64,000 nt of DNA, taken from NCBI RefSeq assembly GCF_900155545.1, contig NZ_LT732526.1:2202214-2266213 (forward strand). The letters run 5' to 3'. Positions 16,766-25,926 of this stretch are shown here, piece by piece. The notes below the pieces were generated by a model that searched no databases, was not told where the DNA came from, and saw only the letters and a program-made list of their open reading frames with translations. Every line of letters begins with the position of its first letter. Position 1 is the first letter of the stretch. A program made the position numbers and the translations under genes. This DNA is from Clostridium sp. Marseille-P2415. GTDB taxonomy: Bacteria; Bacillota; Clostridia; Lachnospirales; Lachnospiraceae.

Positions 16766-18127
16766 TTATCCTTTTATCTGCACCAGATCATCGATTACGA
16801 TGCTGGTCTTTCCTGTAGACAGTACAATCCGTTCCCCGCTCTCTATTTTCAGATTCCTGCTTCTGCACAGAAACATTTCGCCCGCATAAATGTGAATCCC
16901 GCAGGAGCTTCTTATTTTTACGCCGGAACTGTCTGATAACTGAACGGACAGTTTCTTCCCAGCCGCCCGGAAGGAAATTGACTGAGGCGATACCTCCATT
17001 CCCTTTCTGCTTTCTGTAACAAAGCATTTCCTCTCCGGGTTCTGGCTTAGAGGATTCTTTTCCCCGTCGGTACGAATGATATCCGTGACATAAGCCTGAC
17101 CCTCATCTCCTTCCGGGATATACAGCATTGCCTTGCTTCCGGTCTCAGGCATACAAAACCAGTCATTTCTGTGCCAAGGGTACCAGTGAAGCTTTTCTCC
17201 CTGGACTTTCCCATCCACATCCAGCCGAAGCCGGATGCGGTCCGCTTTTACCTCCCGTATCACCCCGGAAAGGGATGCACCCTTTATTTTCTCCTGATAC
17301 TCTTTCTTCCTGCAGATGCCTGATTCTATCTGCAGCAGGCACCGTCTGGACAGCAGTCCGTTCTTTAAGGAATCATGAATTTCTGTTACCCGATATTCCT
17401 GCCCATCACACGATATCTGATCTCCAAGCCTGCAGTCCCAGCCCCCCGCTGTATAACAGGATATAAAATCTGACTCTGATGGAGCAGAACTGATGTTTCT
17501 GAAATTTCTGTATTCCCGGATGCTTTTTTTCATCTCCCGGTCAGATGTCCGGGAGATCCTGTTTTTATTGCTTCCAAAGCCAATATATATCTGTAATGAA
17601 CTTCCTGTCGCGGCTGGATAAACAGAAGCCCCTATGTAAGAGGAAACCCGCTTTAAAAACTCCCAGTCGGTTTCCTCATATTGGATAAGCGGGGCATCAT
17701 AGGCAGCAGAGGCAGAAGCATAATCAATGATATCCCCTCCGTTTCCCTGTACCAGTTCTTTTAGCAGTGCAGCATAAGTCCTGTCCTTCCGTTGAAAGCT
17801 TCTGGTCTTTTTTTCATATTCCATGATCATGGAATAGCTGCAGAGCCGGATGGAAACATGGGCCTGTTCTCCGCAGGTAACCTTTATGTTTACCGGTATG
17901 CCGGAAAAAAGGATCTGATCCGCCTGGCTATCTCTGTGCTTTATGGTAAAATTCTCCTTCCAGCTTAAATAGCTGCAGGTATTCACATCTTCATCCCGTA
18001 TGGTTCCCTCAAGCTGCGCCCAGGAATGTTCATTCAGTCTCTGAACGATTTCCAGCTTTGTAATGCTTTTCATGGCAAACGGCATTTCCAGACGTATAGT
18101 GCTATGGATTATCGTACTCACTGACAT
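16766..18127 (-). CDS. VgrG/phage gpD-like spike protein (second copy)
   Basis: 453 residues. A VgrG/late-control-D-type hub domain with the landmark LIQYEETDWEFLKRVSSYIG (in the 140-180 region) and GGDIIDYAS before it. It is followed by an OB-fold gp5-like part (SLSGVIREVKADRIRLRLDV, CMPETGSKAMLYIPEGDEG) and a C-terminal stretch of short beta repeats (about 370-453) suited to a beta-helix needle. Paralog of the protein at 18645. Its start overlaps the preceding gene by 26 bases and has GGGAGGAAG upstream. By family it would form the trimeric spike of a contractile injection device. Confidence 0.85.
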   Translation of the reverse strand: MSVSTIIHSTIRLEMPFAMKSITKLEIVQRLNEHSWAQLEGTIRDEDVNTCSYLSWKENFTIKHRDSQADQILFSGIPVNIKVTCGEQAHVSIRLCSYSMIMEYEKKTRSFQRKDRTYAALLKELVQGNGGDIIDYASASAAYDAPLIQYEETDWEFLKRVSSYIGASVYPAATGSSLQIYIGFGSNKNRISRTSDREMKKSIREYRNFRNISSAPSESDFISCYTAGGWDCRLGDQISCDGQEYRVTEIHDSLKNGLLSRRCLLQIESGICRKKEYQEKIKGASLSGVIREVKADRIRLRLDVDGKVQGEKLHWYPWHRNDWFCMPETGSKAMLYIPEGDEGQAYVTDIIRTDGEKNPLSQNPERKCFVTESRKGMEVSPQSISFRAAGKKLSVQLSDSSGVKIRSSCGIHIYAGEMFLCRSRNLKIESGERIVLSTGKTSIVIDDLVQIKG

Positions 18128-18629
18128 CGGCTTCCTCCCATCCTTTCTTCACCGGTATAAAACGAATCCCGTATAATTGCCTTCTCAATATATTTTCCGC
18201 CAGTTCCAATGAAACGATGATATACTGCGCCTTTTCTCTGACAACACGGAACAGGTAAGGATTTTGTTCCGGAAGAGACCGTAGAGTCAGGTCGTGTTCC
18301 TTCTCCCAGGCTTCCGTCAAAAGGCAGTCTTCCACCGGGCAGTCGATCCGCCAGCAGACGATTTGCGACCGGTAAGCCTTATCCGTCAGAAAGAACGGAA
18401 TGGTCTGAATATTAGATGAATAAACATCTAAAATATCCTTTAACTGGTCCGTTACGCAAAAATAATAATTAAAAAGGGATTTTCCATAAAAAAAATCGGG
18501 ATACCGGTCATCTTCGTCAAAATCCCCAAAGACTACAAAAGGTTCCTTTTCCTGAAAGCCCGGTATGGAATAATCCAGACTTTTGTAAAGGGAAATCCTT
18601 TCATCCGGCAGCATGATAAAATATTCCAT
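18102..18629 (-). CDS. Uncharacterised 175-residue protein, Imm11-like in appearance
   Basis: Starts MEYFIMLPDERI with GGAGG well placed. Features: a TIPFFLTDKAYRSQ stretch, a conserved-looking Cys/Trp pair (CWRIDCPVED), and a C-terminal LELAENILRRQLYGIRFIPV motif. The last of these resembles the end of Imm11/DUF1629-type immunity proteins, but I cannot confirm it. It lies between the two VgrG-like genes and overlaps the second. It could be an accessory factor of the spike or an immunity protein for one of the effectors. Confidence 0.55.
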   Translation of the reverse strand: MEYFIMLPDERISLYKSLDYSIPGFQEKEPFVVFGDFDEDDRYPDFFYGKSLFNYYFCVTDQLKDILDVYSSNIQTIPFFLTDKAYRSQIVCWRIDCPVEDCLLTEAWEKEHDLTLRSLPEQNPYLFRVVREKAQYIIVSLELAENILRRQLYGIRFIPVKKGWEEADVSEYDNP

Positions 18630-18644
18630 TCCAGCTCCTCCTGT

Positions 18645-20045
18645 TTAATTGATCCTCACATCCGGTCCTGAGATGTCTATCATGGTGTCCATCTGAATCT
18701 GGCTTTTTTTGCAGTGCAGCCGGATCCGGTCTGAAGCATAAAATTCAATGGACTCTTCTGCATCGATATTGATTCCTGTTCTGCTGCTTAATGTGATCCC
18801 TTTCTCACTTTCAATGGAGATGCCGTCATTCTCATCCAAAGAAATGATGGTTCCGTCATTACAGGTGATGATCACCGCCTCCCTGGTAAAACGGATCTCC
18901 TTCCCGTCAATGGTCCGGAAATATTTGATGGCAGGGTCGTCTACCGCTTCATCCCTGTTTTTTCCGGTTCTTGAAGAATTTTCTGCTACTGCGTCCTCTT
19001 CTTTTTTACCCGGGAAATAAATGGATACGGTATCCTCCGGCTCAGGCATACAGTACCAGCCTCCCTCATCTCCTGCCGTATACATGGTCTGATATGGGAA
19101 CTCCCAGGCGCATTCGCTCTCTGGTTTCCGGCTGTCAATGTCCAGCCTGACCCTCACTTTATCCTTTACCGCTTCCACGACCTTTGCTCCGATGGACACA
19201 CCTGTCAGCCTTTCTGCATAAAGGCGCGGCCGCTCCAATCCTTTTTCCGTATAAAGCCTGTACCGGAACACAACCTCCCCGTGCTCCTTCTTTGCCTCCA
19301 GCTTTCCGATATACAGCTGCATTCCGCGAAATGCAACAATGGAACCAGGCTTGTAATATTGTCCGGATGTTACCTGGAAGCTGACAGCATCCGTCTCCGT
19401 AAAACCGGCATGTCCTTCAGCAGTATATTGTTTGTAACTGGATAGATTCTTTTCTGCAGTATAAGCATAACTGCTGATTTCATCGGCAGCAGTGCCTGCT
19501 CTCAGTCCAAAATAGATTTTCGGATTTTCAAACTGGGTATCCGGCATGATACCTGCATGAAAATGAGAAGCAAGGCGTTTCAAAAACTCCCAGTCTGTTT
19601 CTTCATACTGTACGATCAGGCTGCCGGTGGTTTTCTCTCTTGAACAATAATCCAGAATATCCCCGCCGTCATATTCCGCCGCAAGCTTATTTAAAATTTC
19701 CTGATAAGTCTGCTGCGCATTCTGGAATGACCCGGATTTTCTTTCAATATCCATCAAATAAGAGGCAGACACCAGCTTGATCTCCGCTTTATACAAATCT
19801 CCGTCAAGGAATACCGATATTTCATCCATCATACCTGCAAATATAGCGGTTCCATCATCCAGAAAGACCCTGACCCGGCTTCCATTCCGCTTTTCCAGAA
19901 CCAGCTTGTCTTCACTTCCATCGGCGATAATTCCTTTTATAACACATCGTCCATGTTCATTTAATTCTTCTGTCAGAGAAAAGTCTGTGATTTCAGAGAT
20001 CATTTCCAAACTTGTTTTAATCTGCCTGCTTCCTTCTTTCCCCAT
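18645..20045 (-). CDS. VgrG/Pvc8-like spike protein (first copy)
   Basis: 466 residues from 20045, where GGGAGGAAGAGG precedes the ATG; the longer frame to 20108 overlaps the upstream gene and lacks a site. Hub domain with GGDILDYCSREKTTGSLIVQ and YEETDWEFLKRLASHFHAG. Then comes a gp5-like OB fold (VSIGAKVVEAVKDKVRVRL, GGWYCMPEPEDTVSIYFPGK) and a C-terminal beta-helix of short repeats (IISLDENDGISIESEKG onward, about 390-466), the expected needle on which a PAAR tip sits. Directly preceded by the PAAR-like gene. Shares the YEETDWEFLKR landmark with the second copy. Confidence 0.87.
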   Translation of the reverse strand: MGKEGSRQIKTSLEMISEITDFSLTEELNEHGRCVIKGIIADGSEDKLVLEKRNGSRVRVFLDDGTAIFAGMMDEISVFLDGDLYKAEIKLVSASYLMDIERKSGSFQNAQQTYQEILNKLAAEYDGGDILDYCSREKTTGSLIVQYEETDWEFLKRLASHFHAGIMPDTQFENPKIYFGLRAGTAADEISSYAYTAEKNLSSYKQYTAEGHAGFTETDAVSFQVTSGQYYKPGSIVAFRGMQLYIGKLEAKKEHGEVVFRYRLYTEKGLERPRLYAERLTGVSIGAKVVEAVKDKVRVRLDIDSRKPESECAWEFPYQTMYTAGDEGGWYCMPEPEDTVSIYFPGKKEEDAVAENSSRTGKNRDEAVDDPAIKYFRTIDGKEIRFTREAVIITCNDGTIISLDENDGISIESEKGITLSSRTGINIDAEESIEFYASDRIRLHCKKSQIQMDTMIDISGPDVRIN

Positions 20046-20065
20046 CCTCTTCCTCCCTTCTGGCC

Positions 20066-20395
20066 TTAACGCGGCCGGCTGATACGGATGATTCCTCCGC
20101 ACACACAAGACAGAACGCTGGTGTTAAACAATACCGGTTCCCCATTGATCTTATAGTTCTTATCCTCAATCAGCCATGGGATGAGAACCACCGGAACACA
20201 TGGCTGGGGCGGCGTCATCCTCTTGCATATCCCAAAGGAAGTTATATTAATCCCCGGTTTATAGTCCATAACAGTAGCCTGATTCTTTCCCCCGATACAA
20301 GCCCCGTGGCAGGCGGGCACCTTAAGGCTGCACTCACTGCTGCCCATGGAGCATGTAAGCGGACACCCTTCAACAACCTGTACTTTTTCACTCAT
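20066..20395 (-). CDS. PAAR-like tip protein (DUF4280)
   Basis: 109 residues, Cys- and Gly-rich, beginning MSEKVQVVEGCPLTCSMGSS. The composition and spacing (G..L.CS.G.., ...FGICK..TPPQPCVPV.., .L.C.CGG.I) fit the DUF4280 family, regarded as PAAR-like cone proteins that cap VgrG spikes. First gene of the operon; GAGAGGTG precedes the start. Known of PAAR proteins: they sharpen the spike tip and link effectors to it. Here no other structural genes of an injection machine are within view. Confidence 0.85.
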   Translation of the reverse strand: MSEKVQVVEGCPLTCSMGSSECSLKVPACHGACIGGKNQATVMDYKPGINITSFGICKRMTPPQPCVPVVLIPWLIEDKNYKINGEPVLFNTSVLSCVCGGIIRISRPR

Positions 20396-20482
20396 TTTCC
20401 AACACCTCTCTATAAAATTATTTTTTAAACCTAAAAGGTTCTATAAAGTACAAATAAAACACTTTTTCCACAACTGAAAAAA

Positions 20483-20720
20483 GCCCCTTAATAGGGCGGA
20501 TAATGTCAGATCCATGGCAAACGTGCGTACTCAGCTTCAAGAACAATATACATCAAAATCCGACGAAAAAACCTAACATGTAAAAAATAACCGTTTATAT
20601 GTAACTTTAGGTAATATTTTGTTATTTTTAGTCCATTTGAAACTGGAAGGTAAAACCACAATACCTTGTAAGTTCCTGCCTTTCCCACAATTGGGCGGAA
20701 TGGCTGCTCAGCAGAATAAA
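20483..20720 (-). ncRNA. Candidate small RNA or leader upstream of the PAAR/VgrG operon
   Basis: A non-coding stretch on the operon strand that ends in a terminator-like hairpin, GCCCTATTAAGGGGC then TTTTTT (20497-20477). Inside is an inverted repeat AAGGTA/TACCTT around 20655-20675. The only open frame (20506-20727) has no credible protein character. A transcript started near 20720 would stop before the DUF4280 gene. No promoter could be assigned with confidence. Confidence 0.3.
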
Positions 20721-20731
20721 AATGCACATTA

Positions 20732-20788
20732 AAACAGGCGTGGTATTGCCTTACAATCTCTGTAAGCCAACGTTCACGCCTGTTTTTT
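20732..20788. terminator. Bidirectional terminator downstream of the GH43 gene
   Basis: Arms AAACAGGCGTG (20732-20742) and CACGCCTGTTT (20775-20785) enclose a second hairpin TTG.CTTACA/TGTAAG.CAA. T-runs are present on both strands (TTTTTT on plus, TTTT on minus). It separates the glycan operon from the injection-like operon. Confidence 0.8.
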
Positions 20789-20815
20789 CCTTATATCTTT
20801 CTGTCCCCCTGCTCT

Positions 20816-22459
20816 TTAATCTACCCCTCTGCTCTCATCCGCCACATATTCAAAGAAGTCAAAGTCAGCATAATGCCGGTGCCTTACCCTGTCTGCGCAG
20901 GTGATTCCTACCATGGTACCTGTGAATTCTCCAAATTTACAGTATTCATCGGAAAATTTCGTTGTATCGAAGATTTTTCCAATTCTTTCATAATTTTCTC
21001 CATCATAGCACCAGGAAAAATAAGACCGGCGTCCTTCTATGCTTAATTTTAAGTAAACCGGACAGTCCTTAACCGGTATTCTGGTGTTCAGAAATTCCGT
21101 CTTCTCTCCATTTTCCAAATGAATGATGGAGAGTGCGCTTTGTCCCAGGGTCTCGCTATAGTATTTTCTCAAGTTGATATAATTCATGTTATCATAATAC
21201 AGGATCAAACCGGCACTATGCTGATGCACCTCCGGTTTAAATTCCATTTTGGCCGTCACCGCCGCATACACGGAGGTCAGCTTTCTCGCCAGTATGCTTA
21301 CCTGATTTAAAGAGGTTCTGGATTCCTGTCCGCGGATCCTTACATAGCCGGGGCGGGCCTTTAAATCTGCAAAACGCTGGGGCATGATCCTTGGGGAATA
21401 ATACTGCAGCCCCAGCTCTTCCCCATTAAAATCATCAAAATCAGGGATCTTAGGCACCGGCGCTTCCGGCAGGCTGCTTTCCTCAACCAGAAGCTCCGCC
21501 AGATTGGTTCCGCCGGTCATACGAAGCCAGTGATCTTCTGTCCACTTCATCTTCTGGATGGCAGTCTCCCTTCCAAGGGTACAGCGCAGCTCCGGTACAA
21601 AGGGGCGGGCACACAAATGTACCAGATAGGTCTCTCCGGCATGTGTTTCCACCAGGCTCCCATGACCGGATTTCTGCAGTATGGATTGGGGATTATAATA
21701 TTTCGGCTTTAAATGGTCCGGATCGTGGCGTTCGAAGGAGATTCCCGGTACCGATGTAACAATCGGGTTTGCAGGATCGCCTTCATACGGCCCCCACACC
21801 TGTTTCGAGCGTCCCACGGTCACACAATGGTTGTAGCCCGTACCGCCTTCCGCACACAGGATATAATAATATTCCCCTCTCTTATATAAATGAGGAGCTT
21901 CCATACAGCCCCGGTCTGTTCCGCCATTCCAGATGCGTTTGGGATATCCGGTGATTTCTTTTTTTGCCGGATCGTACTCAACCATGCAGATGGCTCCCGG
22001 TTTCTCATAGCCTTCCCTTGTTTCCCATTCCAGGGATACCACATATTTTCTGCCATTGTCATGCAGAATGGAGGCGTCAAAACCGGAAGAATGCAGATAC
22101 ACCGGCTCACTCCACGGACCTTTTATGTCCTTTGCAGTAATCAGATAATTATCAACATCAAAGTAACGGGCATTCATGGAATTCATGATGCCGTAAATAA
22201 CATAAAATAAATCTTCTTCCCCGCAATAGGTCAGGCACGGTGCCCAGATCCCCTTTGCTGACGGAAGCTTCTTTAAGTCGACCTTCTTATCATCGGTCAG
22301 CACATGGGTATACAATTCCCAGTTTTTCAAATCCTTTGAATGATAAACAGGGATTCCCGGAAACCATTCAAAAGACGATACTGCCAGATAATAGTCCTCT
22401 CCTTTCCGGCAGATACACGGATCCGGGTTAAATCCCGGTATAATCGGATTTTTTATCAT
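20816..22459 (-). CDS. Glycoside hydrolase family 43, beta-xylosidase type
   Basis: 547 residues from 22459, preceded by GGGGAGAG; the frame upstream overlaps GH42. Five-bladed propeller motifs: catalytic-base Asp13 in GFNPDPC, Asp in SSGFDASIL, and the general-acid Glu in CMEAPHLYKRG. A C-terminal beta-sandwich (about 330-547) is typical of the XynB subfamily that removes xylose from xylo-oligosaccharides; alpha-L-arabinofuranosidase activity is an alternative. No signal peptide, so it acts on imported oligosaccharides in the cytoplasm. Last gene of the operon GH5, symporter, GH42, GH43; 16 bases after the GH42 stop. Confidence 0.88.
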   Translation of the reverse strand: MIKNPIIPGFNPDPCICRKGEDYYLAVSSFEWFPGIPVYHSKDLKNWELYTHVLTDDKKVDLKKLPSAKGIWAPCLTYCGEEDLFYVIYGIMNSMNARYFDVDNYLITAKDIKGPWSEPVYLHSSGFDASILHDNGRKYVVSLEWETREGYEKPGAICMVEYDPAKKEITGYPKRIWNGGTDRGCMEAPHLYKRGEYYYILCAEGGTGYNHCVTVGRSKQVWGPYEGDPANPIVTSVPGISFERHDPDHLKPKYYNPQSILQKSGHGSLVETHAGETYLVHLCARPFVPELRCTLGRETAIQKMKWTEDHWLRMTGGTNLAELLVEESSLPEAPVPKIPDFDDFNGEELGLQYYSPRIMPQRFADLKARPGYVRIRGQESRTSLNQVSILARKLTSVYAAVTAKMEFKPEVHQHSAGLILYYDNMNYINLRKYYSETLGQSALSIIHLENGEKTEFLNTRIPVKDCPVYLKLSIEGRRSYFSWCYDGENYERIGKIFDTTKFSDEYCKFGEFTGTMVGITCADRVRHRHYADFDFFEYVADESRGVD

Positions 22460-22475
22460 TTTGCACTCTCCCCTA

Positions 22476-24482
22476 TTAAACCTCTTCCTCCAATATGACC
22501 ACATCCCAGTCCTTCAGCGGGATCCGGTCACCTTTTTTATAGGACATGCCGTCCAGCACACTTTTCACTTTATGATAAGGGCAGGCCAATGCAGAATCTT
22601 CATCCCTGTAGTGCAGCACATAATGCATTTTTTTCTTCTCCTCATTTTCGCCGCTTCGAATAATAACAGGCCAGCAGGCCTCCGGTATCTCATCCTCCAG
22701 CCCGGCATCCCTTACAGCCCGCCGGCAGACTTCTTTTACGATATCCTTATGGGTGTAGCAGGCAATGTAATATGCACTTCCTTTTTTATAATCTGCCCGT
22801 GTGATGCCGGCATACTTCCCCCAGTATTTATGCTCATAGGAAGCGAGAACCTCCGCTTCCCCGGCTTCCACAAGCTCGGCAAAATAAGTGACCGGCCTTC
22901 CCTTTATTGTCATCTTTCCCGGCTCCGTAAACTGATTGTAGCGGATTCCAAAACATTCATGAAGTATGTGAGGCTGTGTATCGTGATAGACGCTTAAAAA
23001 TTCATTGGACACAAAGGATTTAAAAGAGCTTATCAGGACACCTCCGTCTGAAACGAACCTCTTTAATTTCTTTAATGTATCTTCCGATGCACTGTACAAT
23101 GCCGGAGTTACGATCATCTTGTAATTACCGGGGTCAAGGGCGCTTGCCTCCACCACATCGCATTCCATATTCATTTCATAAAGACAGTCATACATCCAGC
23201 GCACCACATCGTTATAGCTTAAATCCCGGTCTATGGGGAACCACTCAAGGGCGTGCAGGGACTGAATATCAACCACAAGGGCTATTTTGTTATCCTTTTG
23301 TAAATGCAGAAGCTTCTGCCCTGCTTCTTTCCATTCCGCACCAATCCTGCACGCTTCTTCATAAGCCGGATTGGCTTCCAGATCATGGCTTAACAGGCCC
23401 TTCCAATATGTCTCATATCCGTTATGAATGGAATGCCAGTTCCAGTACAGGATTCCATCCGCTCCGCTTGCAAGATGACTGTATGCATGGAGCTTCAGCT
23501 GTCCCGGGTACGGTGTCCAGTATTTAAATGCCTGGGCCTGGCATTCCAGCACCAGATAATTCCGGTCCTTTAAGGAGCGGATGGCGTCACCGCAGAACGC
23601 GGTCTCGGCCCCGGTCAGCTGATCCTGGGTGGGATGATAGATATCGGCTCCTGCAATGGTCACTGCCTTTGATGCTTCATAATGATCCATATCCGGCTGA
23701 ACTCCATAAGAATATCCATCCTGGGCGATTTCAGCACCGAACTTTTTCCACTGGAAATCGAAGTTATGGGTGATAAACTGGTCTTCTCTTTTATATTCTC
23801 CCACAATTTCCGACTGCCAGCACAGATATTCTGCCGCCAGCTTTCTTTGGAACCGTTCAAATTCACAGGAAAGTCCTCCATTGATACACCCTCTGATATC
23901 CGGGAAATCATCCCAGCCGTTAATGGAATTGCTCCAATAAGCCAGTCCAAAGGTCTCATTTAACCGGTCCGTTGTTACAAATGTTTCTTTCAAGTATTCT
24001 TTAAATAATGCCTGTACCGCTTTCCCGGCTGTCCCATAATGTTTTGTTTCGTTATCGATCTGAAATCCTATGACACAGGGATGATCTGCCGTATGAAGCA
24101 GAAGCTTCCGGATTACCCGCTCCGCATGGAAACGGAACGTCGGATTCATGATGTCCATAATCTGCCTGCGTCCATATCTGGCCTGCCCCTCTTTGGCCGT
24201 CACCATAACATCCCTGTCCTTTTTTTCCAGCCAGCTTGGGACCGCATAAGTCGGAGTCCCGATTATGACTTTCATTCCTGCCCTTTCCGCTGCGTCCAAC
24301 ACGCGGTCAATATGGAAAAAATCAAATTTACCGTCTTTCGGCTCCAGTGTACTCCATGTGGATTCCGCGATCCGAATGACATTCATCCCGGCTGCCTGCA
24401 TCATGGAAATATCTTTTTCTACCCTGTCATATGGCATATATTCCGGATAATAAGCGGTTCCAAATAATAATTCCTGTCTCAT
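22476..24482 (-). CDS. Glycoside hydrolase family 42 beta-galactosidase
   Basis: 668 residues, the normal length for GH42. TIM barrel with acid/base Glu145 in QIDNETKHYG and nucleophile Glu313 in YLVLECQAQAF; trimerisation and C-terminal beta domains follow. No signal peptide, so cytoplasmic. Hydrolyses terminal beta-D-galactosides (or alpha-L-arabinopyranosides in some members) of plant-derived oligosaccharides. Placed between the GPH symporter and the GH43 enzyme with short gaps, so expressed with them. The start at 24482 is preceded by a purine-rich AGGGAAAG. Confidence 0.9.
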   Translation of the reverse strand: MRQELLFGTAYYPEYMPYDRVEKDISMMQAAGMNVIRIAESTWSTLEPKDGKFDFFHIDRVLDAAERAGMKVIIGTPTYAVPSWLEKKDRDVMVTAKEGQARYGRRQIMDIMNPTFRFHAERVIRKLLLHTADHPCVIGFQIDNETKHYGTAGKAVQALFKEYLKETFVTTDRLNETFGLAYWSNSINGWDDFPDIRGCINGGLSCEFERFQRKLAAEYLCWQSEIVGEYKREDQFITHNFDFQWKKFGAEIAQDGYSYGVQPDMDHYEASKAVTIAGADIYHPTQDQLTGAETAFCGDAIRSLKDRNYLVLECQAQAFKYWTPYPGQLKLHAYSHLASGADGILYWNWHSIHNGYETYWKGLLSHDLEANPAYEEACRIGAEWKEAGQKLLHLQKDNKIALVVDIQSLHALEWFPIDRDLSYNDVVRWMYDCLYEMNMECDVVEASALDPGNYKMIVTPALYSASEDTLKKLKRFVSDGGVLISSFKSFVSNEFLSVYHDTQPHILHECFGIRYNQFTEPGKMTIKGRPVTYFAELVEAGEAEVLASYEHKYWGKYAGITRADYKKGSAYYIACYTHKDIVKEVCRRAVRDAGLEDEIPEACWPVIIRSGENEEKKKMHYVLHYRDEDSALACPYHKVKSVLDGMSYKKGDRIPLKDWDVVILEEEV

Positions 24483-24503
24483 CTTTCCCTGTCTTCCCTT
24501 CCA

Positions 24504-25895
24504 TCAGCCATCCGTTCTGTGCCTGCCTGCTGATAAATCAGCAATGACCCTGTCGTACTTCTTATCTAAGTCAAACAGCGCAATGCTTACCACTCCGATC
24601 CCCATGGTAATTGCAGGGATCCAGATAAAAGCCCAGTCAATGGCTGCCAGAGAGGCGGCACTTTGGATCATATCCTCCGCATGAAAGCCGCCTGCTGCCA
24701 AAATCCAGCCAAGAGCGGCCGTTCCAATACCGGAACCAACCTTCATGCAGAAGGATGAGGCCGCATTTCCCATTCCGGCGGTTCCATAGCCGCTGTACCA
24801 TTCCCCATAGGTGATCGCGTCCTGAAGAAGACCGAACATACAGGCACCGGAAAAACCGAATCCAATTCCTTTTATGACCGACATGGCAGTGATAAAGGTC
24901 AGATTGTAAGAAACTCCGGTCAGCGCAAACCCCAGGGATGCAATTGACATACCGGTCAGCATTAATTGTCTTTTCGTAAACTTTTTCATTAAAAACGGTG
25001 TAATGAGCAATGTAATAATCTGGGACATTGATAAGAAATTGGAAACCGGTGTAAAATAATTGGCATCCCCCAACCGGTATTGTGCAAAATAAACGGCGGA
25101 ACCAAAGAAACAGGACATCATGAAATACAGGGAAAAAATTGCGATAACCAGCAATATCCAGTACTTATTGACAAGCAGTCCCTTCATTCCTTTGAGAAAG
25201 GATACCTTCTCTTCCTGATTGTGAATGGATTTGTTTTCCGCAACACGTTCTGTGCATACCGCAAATGTAAACATATTGATTATGATAAAAACCAGCATCA
25301 AAATAAGAACGGTTACAGTCCAGCCTTTCCGGTTATATTTATCCCCTCCGCCAAAATAAGCTGTCATCTTTAATACTGCTGTATTAATGGTCATGGTACC
25401 TGCGGTCGCAAGCAGATTGCGGAAATTTCCCAGAAGGCCCCTTTCATACTGGTTGGTTGTCATGAGGCCGTGCATGGTTGCATAAGGTATGTTGATACCG
25501 GTATAAAAAATAGTTGATACTAAATTATAGGTCAAAAACATGTAGACCAGCCGGGCTTTTCCTTCCAGACCTGCCGGTACGCTGAACATCAATACAGTAC
25601 ATACCGCCAGTGGAACACACAGCCTTGCGATCCATGGACGGGCTTTCCCCCACTTGCTGCGGGTATGGTCCACAATATATCCCATGACCAGATCTGAGAT
25701 CCCGTCAAATATTTTTGAAACGGCAATAATTCCCGCCGCCGCTGCCGCACTTGCACCAATTACATTCGTATAATACACCAGCAAAAAAGCACTGATTGCC
25801 GAGTATACCAGATTTCCTGCATAATCCCCCATGCCATATCCCAGTCGTTCCATAAAGGAAAGCTTTGCATTCGGATCCCTGTCTGTCTGCTTCAT
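24504..25895 (-). CDS. GPH family sugar:cation symporter (MFS)
   Basis: 463 residues with about 12 membrane segments. The N-terminus LSFMERLGYGMGDYAGNLVY is characteristic of the glycoside-pentoside-hexuronide:cation symporters (MelB, XylP, LacS relatives). The cytoplasmic loop after helix 2 has the YIVDHTRSKWGKARPW motif. The start at 25895 is chosen for GAGGAGA six bases upstream; the open frame begins inside the GH5 gene. Likely imports the xylosides or galactosides that the neighbouring cytoplasmic hydrolases split. Confidence 0.9.
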   Translation of the reverse strand: MKQTDRDPNAKLSFMERLGYGMGDYAGNLVYSAISAFLLVYYTNVIGASAAAAAGIIAVSKIFDGISDLVMGYIVDHTRSKWGKARPWIARLCVPLAVCTVLMFSVPAGLEGKARLVYMFLTYNLVSTIFYTGINIPYATMHGLMTTNQYERGLLGNFRNLLATAGTMTINTAVLKMTAYFGGGDKYNRKGWTVTVLILMLVFIIINMFTFAVCTERVAENKSIHNQEEKVSFLKGMKGLLVNKYWILLVIAIFSLYFMMSCFFGSAVYFAQYRLGDANYFTPVSNFLSMSQIITLLITPFLMKKFTKRQLMLTGMSIASLGFALTGVSYNLTFITAMSVIKGIGFGFSGACMFGLLQDAITYGEWYSGYGTAGMGNAASSFCMKVGSGIGTAALGWILAAGGFHAEDMIQSAASLAAIDWAFIWIPAITMGIGVVSIALFDLDKKYDRVIADLSAGRHRTDG

Positions 25896-25926
25896 ATCTT
25901 CTCCTCGATTCCTGTTTCGTATTTTG

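Noticed and set aside
13075..20395. Reading the VgrG/PAAR-like genes as a prophage tail
   Set aside because: No sheath, tube, tape-measure, capsid, terminase, integrase or lysis genes are near; the rest of the operon consists of toxin, immunity and accessory genes.
20506..20727. 73-codon minus-strand open frame
   Set aside because: No ribosome binding site, no recognisable protein pattern, and a terminator directly after it; better read as non-coding.
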